Shown: positions 8,938-17,206, counted from the first letter of the stretch. The stretch is 40,073 nucleotides of DNA from Treponema sp. (GCA_031256635.1 JAIRQF010000012.1:1-40073); one strand, 5' to 3'. Translations and numbers: made by a program. The notes: a model not told the origin generated them from the sequence alone.

Positions 8938-9724
8938 TAAATTAACCGATGAACTTGCTGTCTGCGGAATGAACGCAGTGCTGGCTGCCAGCGAGCATCA
9001 TCCATTAACGATCAACCGGCTTTTTCTTCGCGAAGATCGTCTTAATTCCTTTACAGGAATCTGCAAACAGCTCGCCGAACGAAAGCGTCCATATAAAATC
9101 TGCGAAGATGAAGAGCTTGAGCGTATCTGTAAAAGCGTGCACCATCAGGGTGTTGTCGCGATGATAGAAGAGCCTATTATTGATCCGCTGAGTCTTGATG
9201 ATTTTGATCTTTGGGCAGCTGAAGGAAAGACCGGCGTTATTCTACATTCTGTAGGAAACGATCACAATCTCGGCGCTATCGCAAGAGCGGCCGCTTTCTT
9301 TGATGTTTCTTTTATCGTGCTGAATGAAAAGGATTCTTTATTTGACGAGGAAATGCGCCTTACTACCAGCGCCTACCGTGTCGCGGAAGGCGCGTTTGAA
9401 CATTTAACAGTCCGGCGTATCAAAAGTACAGCGTCTTTTTTAAGAGATGCGGTAAAACGGATTGTTACGATAGGCACAGATACAAGAGCAAGAATGCGCA
9501 TCGGTGATTTGGAAGGTATCGTTAATTCTCCTAAAATGAAGAAGTTAAGGCAGACAGGCCGGCCCGGTATCGCCCTTGTTCTTGGCAGCGAAGAAACCGG
9601 CCTGCCCAAAGAGGTTAAAGATCAATGCTCATGCCTTTTGCGTATTCCCGGCACCGGCAACATAGACAGCCTGAATGTGTCGCAGGCGGCGGCTTTATTC
9701 TTACACGCGGTTTACGAATTATAG
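8930..9724 (+). CDS. SPOUT-family TrmH/RlmB-type RNA 2'-O-methyltransferase
   Basis: The protein has 264 residues. The N-terminal 90 or so form a substrate-binding domain, followed by the knotted SpoU domain with the three family motifs: NDHNLGAIARAA, LVLGSEETGLPKEV and RIPGTGNIDSLNVSQAAALFL. The family methylates a ribose 2'-OH in tRNA or rRNA using S-adenosylmethionine; which position is modified cannot be read from the sequence. The gene is divergent from malQ and converges with the phosphofructokinase gene, with 9 nt between stops. Confidence 0.92.
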   Translation: MRNKLTDELAVCGMNAVLAASEHHPLTINRLFLREDRLNSFTGICKQLAERKRPYKICEDEELERICKSVHHQGVVAMIEEPIIDPLSLDDFDLWAAEGKTGVILHSVGNDHNLGAIARAAAFFDVSFIVLNEKDSLFDEEMRLTTSAYRVAEGAFEHLTVRRIKSTASFLRDAVKRIVTIGTDTRARMRIGDLEGIVNSPKMKKLRQTGRPGIALVLGSEETGLPKEVKDQCSCLLRIPGTGNIDSLNVSQAAALFLHAVYEL

Positions 9725-9733
9725 CGCGTTCTG

Positions 9734-11068
9734 TTAAAATCCCCCGAATGTATTTACCATTAGCGGCGGCTGATGGGTTGCGTCCAATGTATCGCGCCAT
9801 AAGCTGCTTTCCGGGTTAACCTTATTGCGGTGTGAAATAACCATTTTGATCGGAAGGTGAACAAATCTGTTGTTTACAAGACCGATGATTATCTTTGTCT
9901 TTCCGGCCATTGCAGCATGGACTGCCGCATTACCCAAGCGTTCGCAGTAAATAGAATCATCGGGGTTTGCAGGAGCGGAGCGTACCGCATAACTTGGGTC
10001 GATATATTTCAGGTTGATTTCCATTCCCTTCTCTTCAAAGTGCTTTATAATCCTGCTGCGGATATAGACACCGACATCGACCATTTTTACGTTTCCTCCG
10101 GCGTCAAATTTTTTCTCTTTAAGCAGTTGATCCTGCAGTGCGCCTTCTGCAACAACAATTACCGCGTGCCTGCGTTTTCTTATCCTGTCTTCAAGGTGGG
10201 TTAAAAAGCCGTTATAACCTTCCAGATTAAAAGGTACTTCAGGAATTAAAACGAAGTTAACTTCATGGCTTGCAAGAGCGGTATGCGCCGCGATAAATCC
10301 TGAATCACGCCCCATAACTTTTACAAGGCCAATACCGTTAATCGCCGATACCGCTTCCACATGCGCCGCCGACACTACCTTGACGGCTTCCGCTACTGCG
10401 GTGTTAAAACCAAACGAACGGTCGATTAATGCAAAATCATTATCAACGGTTTTTGGAATGCCAATCAGCGCGATCTTTAAATTTCTTTTTCCGACTTCTT
10501 CGGCGATATCCAGTGTGCCGCGCTGAGTTCCGTCTCCTCCGACAACAAAGAGCATGTTCAGGTTAAGTTTTTCCATTGTGTCGACAATTTGTACGACTTC
10601 CCTGCCTCCGCCGCGCGCGCTTCCAAGGAAGGTGCCTCCCAATTTATGGATATCATCGACAACATCGGCATCAAGCTCTTTTACTCCGTACTGGTACTCA
10701 GGCAAAAAGCCCAGATATCCGTAACGAATGCCCGTGATCCTTGATACGCCGTAACGCGTTGAAAGACAGCGCACTATCGATCTGATAACATCATTGATTC
10801 CGGGGCAAAGGCCGCCGCATGTTACAATTCCTGCATGCACATGAGCAGGCGTGAAATAGATGTATTCCCTGGGACCCGCGCGTTCCAGAACCTGTGTTCT
10901 GTCAACAGCCGGCTGTTCGCCCGGCACTATAAACGAGCTCAAGCGCACAAACCTGTCATTGGTGACATAATTTGCGGCTTTATCGCCAAGTGTCTTGGAC
11001 ATTAGTATCGGCGATTTCACGGCCGCTTTTCCCAGCTCTTCAATGGTAAAATCGAAATTAAATTCCAT
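9734..11068 (-). CDS. 6-phosphofructokinase of the PPi-PFK-like (trypanosome/plant) group
   Basis: The protein has 444 residues and phosphorylates fructose 6-phosphate in glycolysis. Visible motifs are GIVTCGGLCPGIN, VVGGDGTQRG, GIPKTVDND and MGRDSGFIA. Two positions decide the phosphodonor in this family. Here the first is Gly (GGDG, as in ATP enzymes) and the second is Lys (PKTVDND, as in PPi enzymes). The same pair occurs in the ATP-using trypanosome enzyme, so ATP use is the more likely reading although spirochaete homologues are often labelled PPi-dependent. A Shine-Dalgarno AGGAG lies upstream of the ATG. Confidence 0.93.
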   Translation of the reverse strand: MEFNFDFTIEELGKAAVKSPILMSKTLGDKAANYVTNDRFVRLSSFIVPGEQPAVDRTQVLERAGPREYIYFTPAHVHAGIVTCGGLCPGINDVIRSIVRCLSTRYGVSRITGIRYGYLGFLPEYQYGVKELDADVVDDIHKLGGTFLGSARGGGREVVQIVDTMEKLNLNMLFVVGGDGTQRGTLDIAEEVGKRNLKIALIGIPKTVDNDFALIDRSFGFNTAVAEAVKVVSAAHVEAVSAINGIGLVKVMGRDSGFIAAHTALASHEVNFVLIPEVPFNLEGYNGFLTHLEDRIRKRRHAVIVVAEGALQDQLLKEKKFDAGGNVKMVDVGVYIRSRIIKHFEEKGMEINLKYIDPSYAVRSAPANPDDSIYCERLGNAAVHAAMAGKTKIIIGLVNNRFVHLPIKMVISHRNKVNPESSLWRDTLDATHQPPLMVNTFGGF

Positions 11069-11161
11069 ATGTATTTATTCTCCTGTTTTTTCAGTTATTT
11101 TAATTATAATGCCATACTGGTAAATTTGTACATAATTTTTAATAAATCCTGCTTCATGAAT

Positions 11162-11198
11162 AAAAAAAAGCCTGATCACTGTTGTAAATGATCAGGCT
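11162..11198 (-). terminator. Rho-independent terminator of flgM
   Basis: A perfect 10-bp stem AGCCTGATCA / TGATCAGGCT with a 10-nt loop, followed on the minus strand by seven or more T. It lies 40 nt after the flgM stop. Confidence 0.9.
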
Positions 11199-11238
11199 GA
11201 ATTTCCTTTTTAATAATGATTATTGCGCCGTCAGTCTC

Positions 11239-11529
11239 CTACGCAAACCATGCGCTTAAAATATTATCCGCTGTCGCATTGATGACTTTTTCGTTCAGAT
11301 ATGAAGGATCATCAATCTTCTGCCTGAGTTCGGCAATCCGGGCTTCGTCAAGTTCCGGGGCGGATCTAATTATTTCTAAAACCTGATATTTTTCAGCCTG
11401 TTCCTTGGCTTGTGCAGAAAGACTGATAGTATCGGATTTGTCGTTCCCCCCCAAAGGTTCACTCCTGCCCGGTTTTTTACCGGACGGAATGGGTTCTACA
11501 TAACCTACCCTGTTTACTGTCATACTCAT
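11239..11529 (-). CDS. flgM: Anti-sigma-28 factor FlgM
   Basis: The protein has 96 residues with the usual FlgM layout: a disordered polar N-terminus, then DTISLSAQAKEQAEK and a C-terminal helical part with IRSAPELDEARIAELRQKI and a DPSYLN segment. It would bind and hold FliA until the flagellar hook-basal body is built. It is preceded by a FliA-type promoter and followed by a strong terminator, so it forms a one-gene unit. A second in-frame ATG at 11523 is possible. Confidence 0.9.
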   Translation of the reverse strand: MSMTVNRVGYVEPIPSGKKPGRSEPLGGNDKSDTISLSAQAKEQAEKYQVLEIIRSAPELDEARIAELRQKIDDPSYLNEKVINATADNILSAWFA

Positions 11530-11546
11530 ACCCTACCTATACCCTA

Positions 11547-11574
11547 TTATCGGCAAACGTATACTATAAGTTTA
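11547..11574 (-). promoter_or_regulatory. FliA (sigma-28) type promoter for flgM
   Basis: On the minus strand TAAA, a 16-nt spacer, then GCCGATAA, an exact match to the known FliA -10. Spacing is one base more than the usual 15. The +1 would be about 11 nt before the flgM ATG. Confidence 0.7.
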
Positions 11575-11578
11575 CTAA

Positions 11579-12259
11579 CTATTTAGAATAATTACTAGAT
11601 ATAAACACAGAAAATTCACCGATTTGTTCGTTTTTTTTCCCAATTTCTTCAAGCACTTCCGCCGCGCTGCCCCTTAAATATTCCTCATGAATCTTGGTCA
11701 TTTCCCGCCCAAGACATATATAACGCTCTCTGTCAATTTCGGCAATGTCGCCCAGCAGCTTTAGAATCCGGAAAGGCGATTCGTAAAGAACAAAGGCGGC
11801 GTCCATAGCCATTAATTCGCGAAGCCGGCTCTTTCTCCTGCCCGGTTTTGGGGACAGAAAACCTTCAAAAATAACGGTTTTATCCCTGCCGCCTGAAACG
11901 CTTAAAAGGGAAGCAAAAGCCGAAGGCCCCGGAATTGGAATTACGTCATGTCCGGCTTTTGCGGCTGCTCTTACAAGTACGGCGCCGGGATCGCTTAGGG
12001 AAGGAGTGCCGGCATCGCTTGCATAAGCGACAATTTTCCCCTGATTAAGAATATTTATCACTTTTTCCGCCGCAATTTGCTCATTTTGGGAGCGGCAGGA
12101 AAGCATTTTAACGCGAATACCCAAATGGGAAAGAAGCTTCATTGTACGGCGGGTATCTTCGCATGCTACAAGATCGGCGTTTTTTAAAATTTCAACCGCG
12201 CGGAAACTTATGTCGCCTAAATTGCCAATCGGTGTAGCAATGATATAAAGAGTGGACAT
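11579..12259 (-). CDS. rsmI: 16S rRNA (cytidine-1402 2'-O)-methyltransferase
   Basis: The protein has 226 residues, a little shorter than the E. coli enzyme, and belongs to the tetrapyrrole-methylase-like fold. Family motifs are ATPIGNLGDISFRAVE, the ACEDTRRT segment, ASDAGTPSLSDPG and IPGPSAF. It modifies C1402 in the ribosomal decoding centre. Its own promoter has TATTAT placed 6 nt before the ATG, so a leaderless message is predicted. Confidence 0.96.
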   Translation of the reverse strand: MSTLYIIATPIGNLGDISFRAVEILKNADLVACEDTRRTMKLLSHLGIRVKMLSCRSQNEQIAAEKVINILNQGKIVAYASDAGTPSLSDPGAVLVRAAAKAGHDVIPIPGPSAFASLLSVSGGRDKTVIFEGFLSPKPGRRKSRLRELMAMDAAFVLYESPFRILKLLGDIAEIDRERYICLGREMTKIHEEYLRGSAAEVLEEIGKKNEQIGEFSVFISSNYSK

Positions 12260-12265
12260 TTCTCA

Positions 12266-12271
12266 ATAATA
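12266..12271 (-). promoter_or_regulatory. -10 box for rsmI, +1 at the ATG
   Basis: TATTAT with 6 nt to the ATG at 12259. The -35 (TAGTAT at 17 nt) is weak. Confidence 0.45.
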
Positions 12272-12395
12272 CATACTCTGTATTAAAAATACTATCTAAT
12301 ATAATAATGTCCGCTAAAAAAATTTATAAAAATTTATTTACAAATAACGGTAACAGGGTAGTATTACAAATGGTTATTACGTAAAATGGTTATTT

Positions 12396-12812
12396 ATGGG
12401 AGATATTTTTCAGACTGTAATATTTGTAATAATCGGTGTTATTCTGATATCGCTTGGATATTTTTTATTTTTGGGGCCTCCTTCGCCTTTTTATCCGAAC
12501 CTTCCGTGGAACAAAAAAAAGATACCCAAAGGCAAACCTGGCGATCCCCAGATTTGCCCGGTTTGTTCAATGAAAATGTTCAGGGGAGAAACATTAAGAA
12601 CGATAGCCCTTACTTCGGGCGAATACAGTATAGATCGCATTGTGCATATCAAGGGATGCGTAAGCTGCCTTGAGAACGGTCTTCCAAGAAAGTGTCCGAT
12701 TTGCGGAACAAAGCTGACTGTGGACGATTACCTTATTTCACGCATGTTTGAACGCAAATATCAGAAAAACCATATTCATGTACTTGGGTGTAATTTGTGC
12801 AGAAAGAGGTGA
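12396..12812 (+). CDS. Membrane-anchored zinc-ribbon protein, uncharacterised
   Basis: The protein has 138 residues: an N-terminal membrane helix (about 5-26), a Pro-rich stretch, then four Cys pairs in two repeats of the form CPxC ... H-x3-GCxxC (CPVC with HIKGCVSC; CPICG with HVLGCNLC). This suggests two zinc ribbons facing the cytoplasm. The function is not recognised. An overlapping frame from 12386 encodes an unlikely peptide and was discarded. No Shine-Dalgarno sequence precedes the ATG; a TAAAAT box ends 8 nt upstream. Confidence 0.75.
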   Translation: MGDIFQTVIFVIIGVILISLGYFLFLGPPSPFYPNLPWNKKKIPKGKPGDPQICPVCSMKMFRGETLRTIALTSGEYSIDRIVHIKGCVSCLENGLPRKCPICGTKLTVDDYLISRMFERKYQKNHIHVLGCNLCRKR

Positions 12813-12878
12813 CGGTTTAATTATTCATGCCGCTGACATTGTTGTTATATGTAAATAATTTTAAACAATTTTGATTTA

Positions 12879-13862
12879 TCAAGTCATATAAAGAATAACC
12901 ATGTAAACCGTAAAAATTGACAGCATTATACCGCCTTCCCAGCGGTTTATTTTTCCCTTCGACAGCGGGATCATGACGAGTAACAGTACGATCGTTATTC
13001 CGAAAAGCCATAACATGTCGGTAATAAACATTGAGCTGTTGACAACTTTTACAGGACTGACAATTGTTGTTACTCCCAAAACACCCGCAATATTGAAAAA
13101 ATTTGACCCGATTATATTCCCGATTGAAAGATCCGCCTCTTTCCTGAAAGCGGCAATCAGCGATGATATCAATTCCGGCGTGCTTGTTCCGACCGCTACA
13201 ATGGAAACCGCGATAACGCGTTCGCTTACTCCCCACTGAAGCGCGATTTCCTTCGCGCCTTTAACAAACCATCCTGAGCTGAAATACAACCCAACGACAG
13301 CGGCGGCAATCAGTAATATTGCAAATAACGGTTTCATTGTCGCTGGTTCTATTTTTTCTGCGTTAATGTTTTTTCTCGATTTTGCGACAGACCATACGGT
13401 GTAAGCGATTAAAATGATCACGAAACAGATGCCTTCAAATCGTCCGATAACGCCGTTTAATCCAAAAACGAGAACCAGAACTGTCACAAAAAGCATTATT
13501 AGATAATCAATGCCGATTGCTTTATTGCGGATTGGAATAGGCGAAATCACAACAACAATAGCCAATATACATCCTATGTTCGCGATGTTTGATCCTATAA
13601 CATTCCCCAGCGCGATATCGTGTGAGTTTTCAAGAGCTGCGCCGATGCTTATAAACATTTCCGGCGCGGAAGTCACATACGCGACAATCGTAAGGCCGAC
13701 AACAAGCGTGCTGATTTTAAAATGCCGCGCTATCTGAACGCTGCCTGTCACAAGCCAGTTGCCGCACAGTATTAACACAAGCAGTCCTGCCGCCAGATAA
13801 ATATAAGGTATAGCCGCGGCGATTCTTGTTCCTGCTAATAATTGTTCCAGAATATTTTCCAT
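12879..13862 (-). CDS. Calcium/sodium antiporter of the CaCA family (YrbG-like)
   Basis: The protein has 327 residues with about ten membrane helices and two inverted alpha repeats. Repeat 1 has TSAPEMFIS and GNVIGSNIANI; repeat 2 has GTSTPELISS and GNIIGSNFFNI. The Glu residues that bind the cation are present in both. The Gly normally before TS/PE is Val in repeat 1. The gene starts 24 nt after the HydA-like gene with an AAGGA Shine-Dalgarno, so it may share that operon and export Ca2+ using the ion gradient (inference). Confidence 0.92.
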   Translation of the reverse strand: MENILEQLLAGTRIAAAIPYIYLAAGLLVLILCGNWLVTGSVQIARHFKISTLVVGLTIVAYVTSAPEMFISIGAALENSHDIALGNVIGSNIANIGCILAIVVVISPIPIRNKAIGIDYLIMLFVTVLVLVFGLNGVIGRFEGICFVIILIAYTVWSVAKSRKNINAEKIEPATMKPLFAILLIAAAVVGLYFSSGWFVKGAKEIALQWGVSERVIAVSIVAVGTSTPELISSLIAAFRKEADLSIGNIIGSNFFNIAGVLGVTTIVSPVKVVNSSMFITDMLWLFGITIVLLLVMIPLSKGKINRWEGGIMLSIFTVYMVILYMT

Positions 13863-13886
13863 TTCAATTTCCTTATTTTATATATA

Positions 13887-15302
13887 TCAGGAACAATTAC
13901 CGCAAGGACAATCACTGCCCGGGCAGCTTAAAATTTCGATCCAGTCCGCGCCGCATTCGTTTTTCTGGATTGATTCCATTACTTTTCTTGCTTTGGCAAA
14001 ACCGTTTATCGTTTCTTTTTTAATTGATGATTGATCCTCTTTATCATTTGTAAAATTAATATTATTAATGTCAAACTGCTCTTCTGGAAGCGTTTCGATC
14101 ATAATGCCTGCAAGGCGGATCATTTTCGCGAGTTCTTCCGCGGTCAGCGCGAAATCATTTTTGTCGCTCTTGATTACGTATTTCTGCGCAAGGCAGGGCA
14201 CAAATGAAACTGATGTGATATCAGCCGGAGTTAATCCCGCTTCTTTGGCGTAATTATTTTTTATATCGGAAGCGAACAGCTTGCGCGGATTTTTACCGAT
14301 AGACATATGGCTCTCCAATTCAGGATAGAAATTCCTTATAAAACGCGTAACACCCTGCGAGCATCCGCTAATTACAGGCAGGCTGTAACCTGAATTGTTT
14401 TTCCGCTGTTTTACTTCGCTGCAAATACCGGCACTGGTAATGTTAGCTGCAATTGAAGCGTCGTAAACTTTGTCAAAGCCAAGCAGCCTGATTAAAGCCG
14501 CGAGTTTTCCTTTTGTCACGCTTCCTGCGGGAAGAGAGAACGCTGTTTCAAGGATGGAAGAGAGAGCCGGCGAAACCTGCGCTATTGTTTTGTTACCTGC
14601 TGCTTTGGCATCACAGCTTTTATTAAGAGCTTCCCAAACATCCGCACTTTGATCATTCCCGTAAATTGCGCTTACAGGACATACCTTTGCGCATTGACCG
14701 CAGAAGACGCACGATACGTCTTCCAGCGGCTGTTTGTACGCGGTGGAAATCTCGAATTCATGACTGCGATTGGAAGTATTAATCGCCCTTATTGTCTGCA
14801 CTTCCTGGCATGTTTCAACACAGCGCGCGCATTTAACGCATTTGTCCATGTCGCGTACAATAGTTTCGCTTTCAATTACTGCTTCGTGTTTTCCTGATTC
14901 GTTCTCAAAAGACGAAGACACAACGCCGTATTTTACAGCTAACGACTGCAGCTCGCAGTTTTTGTTTCGCGCGCATTTTAAACAGTCATACGGGTGATTT
15001 GCGAGTATCATCTCTATTATTGTCCTGCGTATATTTACAAGGCGTTTGTTGATGGTGACAATATTCACGCCTTCCCACACATCATTCGCGCAGGCCGCAA
15101 CCAGCTTTCCGCGCCCGTCACATTCAACCACACAAATCCTGCACAATGCGCGCTCGTGAAGATCCGGATGATCACATAAAACAGGAATATTGAAATTAAC
15201 AGTTTTTGCCGCGTCAAGAATGCTGGTACCTTCGGGAACTGTCACAGGTTTTCCGTCAATTATCAAATTAACATTTTTATTTGGATCGGGTTTATGACTC
15301 AT
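13887..15302 (-). CDS. HydA-like iron-sulfur subunit with a degenerate hydrogenase H-cluster domain
   Basis: The protein has 471 residues. From the N-terminus: a [2Fe-2S] domain (Cys in VLCDHPDLHERALCRICVVE), a His-Cys cluster motif HPYDCLKCARNKNC, two [4Fe-4S] motifs (CVKCARCVETC, CVFCGQCAKVC), then an [FeFe]-hydrogenase-like domain. That domain is altered. Motif L1 reads SGCSQG (usual TSCCPxW), L2 reads VPCLAQKY (usual MPCxAKK), the FGATGGVMEAA block between L2 and L3 is missing, and the chain ends just after SCPGSDCPCG. A full H-cluster is therefore unlikely. The start at 15302 overlaps the NuoF-like stop as ATGA, with GAGG upstream. The role is probably electron transfer with NuoE/NuoF-like partners. 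Confidence 0.85.
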   Translation of the reverse strand: MSHKPDPNKNVNLIIDGKPVTVPEGTSILDAAKTVNFNIPVLCDHPDLHERALCRICVVECDGRGKLVAACANDVWEGVNIVTINKRLVNIRRTIIEMILANHPYDCLKCARNKNCELQSLAVKYGVVSSSFENESGKHEAVIESETIVRDMDKCVKCARCVETCQEVQTIRAINTSNRSHEFEISTAYKQPLEDVSCVFCGQCAKVCPVSAIYGNDQSADVWEALNKSCDAKAAGNKTIAQVSPALSSILETAFSLPAGSVTKGKLAALIRLLGFDKVYDASIAANITSAGICSEVKQRKNNSGYSLPVISGCSQGVTRFIRNFYPELESHMSIGKNPRKLFASDIKNNYAKEAGLTPADITSVSFVPCLAQKYVIKSDKNDFALTAEELAKMIRLAGIMIETLPEEQFDINNINFTNDKEDQSSIKKETINGFAKARKVMESIQKNECGADWIEILSCPGSDCPCGNCS

Positions 15303-16558
15303 GATAACCTCGTTCCTTCGAATTCCGCAGGGAAAAGTTTCCATGCGCTGTTCAACGCGACAGCGGCGCTTTGGCCAAGTCCGCAGAAGGAAGCGTCTGT
15401 CATTGTCCGGATAAGGCGGCGCATTGTGTCAAGGTCGCCGGTTTTTGCGGTACCTTCTGATATTTTATTCAGGATTTTTAAAAGCTGACGGTTTCCCTCG
15501 CGGCAGGGCATACACTTGCCGCAGGATTCGTGAATAAAGAATTCTGTAACGCCTTTTAAATAATTGATAACAGAGACGCTTTCATCCATCACAACGATGG
15601 CTCCCGATCCGACAGCAAGACCGGCTTTTTTTAAATCCGTGTAGCTGTAAACTGTATCAAGCTGATCGACGCTTCCGATTGGGCCGCTCTGCCCTCCAAG
15701 ATGATAAAACTTGAGTTTTTTGTTAGCTGCAATTCCGCCGCCGATTTCCGGATCATAAATCGCCTCCCGAAGCGTAACGCTTCCAAGCGGCACTTCGTAA
15801 ACACCCTTTTTTTTACAATGTCCCGAAAGGCAGATAAGCTTGCTTCCTCCTGAATCAGGATGCCCTGCCCGCAGGTAAGCGTCCCCTCCCATGTTAATGA
15901 TGAGCGGAATATTGGCGAATGATTCTACATTGTTCACCAGAGTCGGATGCAGGAAAAGACCCACTTCCGCAAGATGCGGCGGTTTAATGCGCGGGCGTCC
16001 TACTTTACCCTCTGTTGAGTTTAAAAGAGCGGAGTTCTCGCCGCAGACATACGCGCCTGCTCCCGATATTACATGGATATCAAAATCGAAACCGGAGCCC
16101 GCTATATTTTTACCGAGGTATCCCGCGGCATGTAGGTTTTCAATCGCCAAACCAAGACGGCGCTGCAGCTTGCGATATTCGCCGCGGACATAAATGTGGC
16201 CTGAGTCCGCGTGGAAAACAAACCCCGCAATGATAATGCCTTCCAGTAATTTAAGTGGCAGCAAATCCATAATAAGCCGGTCTTTAAAAGTGCCGGGCTC
16301 CCCCTCATCGGCATTGCAGACAATGTATTTTGGAGTTTCGCTTATGTGTAAAAGATGCTCCCATTTTTTTCCGGCAGGGTAAGCGGCTCCTCCGCGTCCG
16401 AGAAGCTGCGCTTTTTTAATTTCCACGATTATTTCCTCAGGAGAGCTTGCGATTGTTTTTCTAAGCGCGGTAAAACCGCCGTTTTTTTCATATTCGCTTG
16501 CAATGAGCGAGTATGCGCGGTCAGCTCCGCCTGTAAGCATATTTGTTAGTTTTGACAT
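15299..16558 (-). CDS. nuoF: NuoF/HydB-type NADH-binding flavin iron-sulfur subunit
   Basis: The protein has 419 residues, the length of a plain NuoF, without the N-terminal thioredoxin-like and C-terminal ferredoxin extensions of bifurcating HydB. The NADH/FMN motifs are GRGGAAYPAGKKW, CNADEGEPGTFKDR and GAGAYVCGENSALL. The [4Fe-4S] site is ESCGKCMPCREG plus a later Cys in ASFCGLG. It would pass electrons from NADH through FMN to the HydA-like subunit. It overlaps the NuoE-like gene by 13 nt and has AAGGG before its ATG. It lies outside any complex I cluster. Confidence 0.93.
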   Translation of the reverse strand: MSKLTNMLTGGADRAYSLIASEYEKNGGFTALRKTIASSPEEIIVEIKKAQLLGRGGAAYPAGKKWEHLLHISETPKYIVCNADEGEPGTFKDRLIMDLLPLKLLEGIIIAGFVFHADSGHIYVRGEYRKLQRRLGLAIENLHAAGYLGKNIAGSGFDFDIHVISGAGAYVCGENSALLNSTEGKVGRPRIKPPHLAEVGLFLHPTLVNNVESFANIPLIINMGGDAYLRAGHPDSGGSKLICLSGHCKKKGVYEVPLGSVTLREAIYDPEIGGGIAANKKLKFYHLGGQSGPIGSVDQLDTVYSYTDLKKAGLAVGSGAIVVMDESVSVINYLKGVTEFFIHESCGKCMPCREGNRQLLKILNKISEGTAKTGDLDTMRRLIRTMTDASFCGLGQSAAVALNSAWKLFPAEFEGTRLS

Positions 16559-17076
16559 AACGCCCTTAACTCATATCTGTTGCCGGTAAGACAGTGTTTA
16601 ACCAGCGTTTTTGCTTTTTCTTCGTTCAAACTACCGAACACGTCATCGCCGATTTTCGCAACCGGGCCTATATCGCACATACCTACACAGCTTGTATATA
16701 AAATTGATAATTTTCCGTCGGCTGTTGTTTCGCCGATTTTAATGCCTGCCGCATCTTCAAACCAGCGTACAACTTCCTGAGTGCCGTGACAGCCTTCCTC
16801 ATTTTGACACGCAAACCAGCAGGGAGTGCTGCGGCAAATTTCGATGATAAACTCGCCGTGCGGCTCAGTTTTAAACATGGAATAAAAAGTCAGTACATCA
16901 TAAATTTTCGACAGCGGAACGCCCAAAACTTCCGAGGTAAGCTCAGCCCAATGCTGCTCAACGCAGAATTTTCCCGACGCGGCCTGTATATCCAGCAAAA
17001 CAGCTATTAACTGCTGAGGATCGTTGCCGTATCTTTCCATTATTCTAAGCATTTGATTTTTGTTCAGACTTTGCAT
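16546..17076 (-). CDS. nuoE: NuoE/HydC-type [2Fe-2S] subunit
   Basis: The protein has 176 residues with a thioredoxin-like fold. It carries the four-Cys [2Fe-2S] pattern: Cys in CRSTPC, later TSCVGMC. It is the first gene of the minus-strand operon NuoE - NuoF - HydA-like - antiporter. A promoter TTGTAA-N17-TAAACT puts +1 on its ATG. Such a three-subunit set resembles NADH-linked [FeFe]-hydrogenases in gut treponemes and clostridia, but see the HydA-like entry for the missing active-site residues. Confidence 0.92.
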   Translation of the reverse strand: MQSLNKNQMLRIMERYGNDPQQLIAVLLDIQAASGKFCVEQHWAELTSEVLGVPLSKIYDVLTFYSMFKTEPHGEFIIEICRSTPCWFACQNEEGCHGTQEVVRWFEDAAGIKIGETTADGKLSILYTSCVGMCDIGPVAKIGDDVFGSLNEEKAKTLVKHCLTGNRYELRALCQN

Positions 17077-17082
17077 TATTTT

Positions 17083-17111
17083 AGTTTACGGGGATTTTTG
17101 TCTTTTTACAA
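17083..17111 (-). promoter_or_regulatory. Promoter of the NuoE-NuoF-HydA-like operon, +1 at the ATG
   Basis: TTGTAA, 17-nt spacer, TAAACT, then 6 nt to the ATG at 17076. Confidence 0.55.
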
Positions 17112-17146
17112 GGCAATAGAGACAGCCGTGTTTTTTAAACAGCATA

Positions 17147-17175
17147 TTGACCTTATTTCCTGTTTCGACTAATCT
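17147..17175 (+). promoter_or_regulatory. Promoter of the AAA/DUF4143 ATPase gene
   Basis: TTGACC, 17-nt spacer, TAATCT. The -10 lies inside the left arm of an inverted repeat; +1 is near 17182. Confidence 0.55.
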
Positions 17176-17198
17176 GGGATCAGAAACCGGATTAGTCG
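17166..17198. promoter_or_regulatory. Inverted repeat, probable operator
   Basis: CGACTAATC (17166-17174) and GATTAGTCG (17190-17198) are perfect 9-bp arms with a 15-nt gap. The left arm covers the -10 and the right arm touches the Shine-Dalgarno GGAG (17198-17201). Confidence 0.55.
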
Positions 17199-17206
17199 GA
17201 GTTAAA

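Noticed and set aside
12330-12350. AT-rich TTATTTACA resembling a DnaA box
   Set aside because: It does not match TTATCCACA, stands alone, and no dnaA, dnaN or other origin gene is near.
12386-12673. A 95-codon frame overlapping the zinc-ribbon gene
   Set aside because: Its residues look like a shifted reading of the real gene, with Cys and aromatic residues scattered.
17147-17206. Upstream TTG start for the DUF4143 ATPase
   Set aside because: It would put the -35 and -10 inside the gene; the ATG at 17207 has a Shine-Dalgarno at the right distance.
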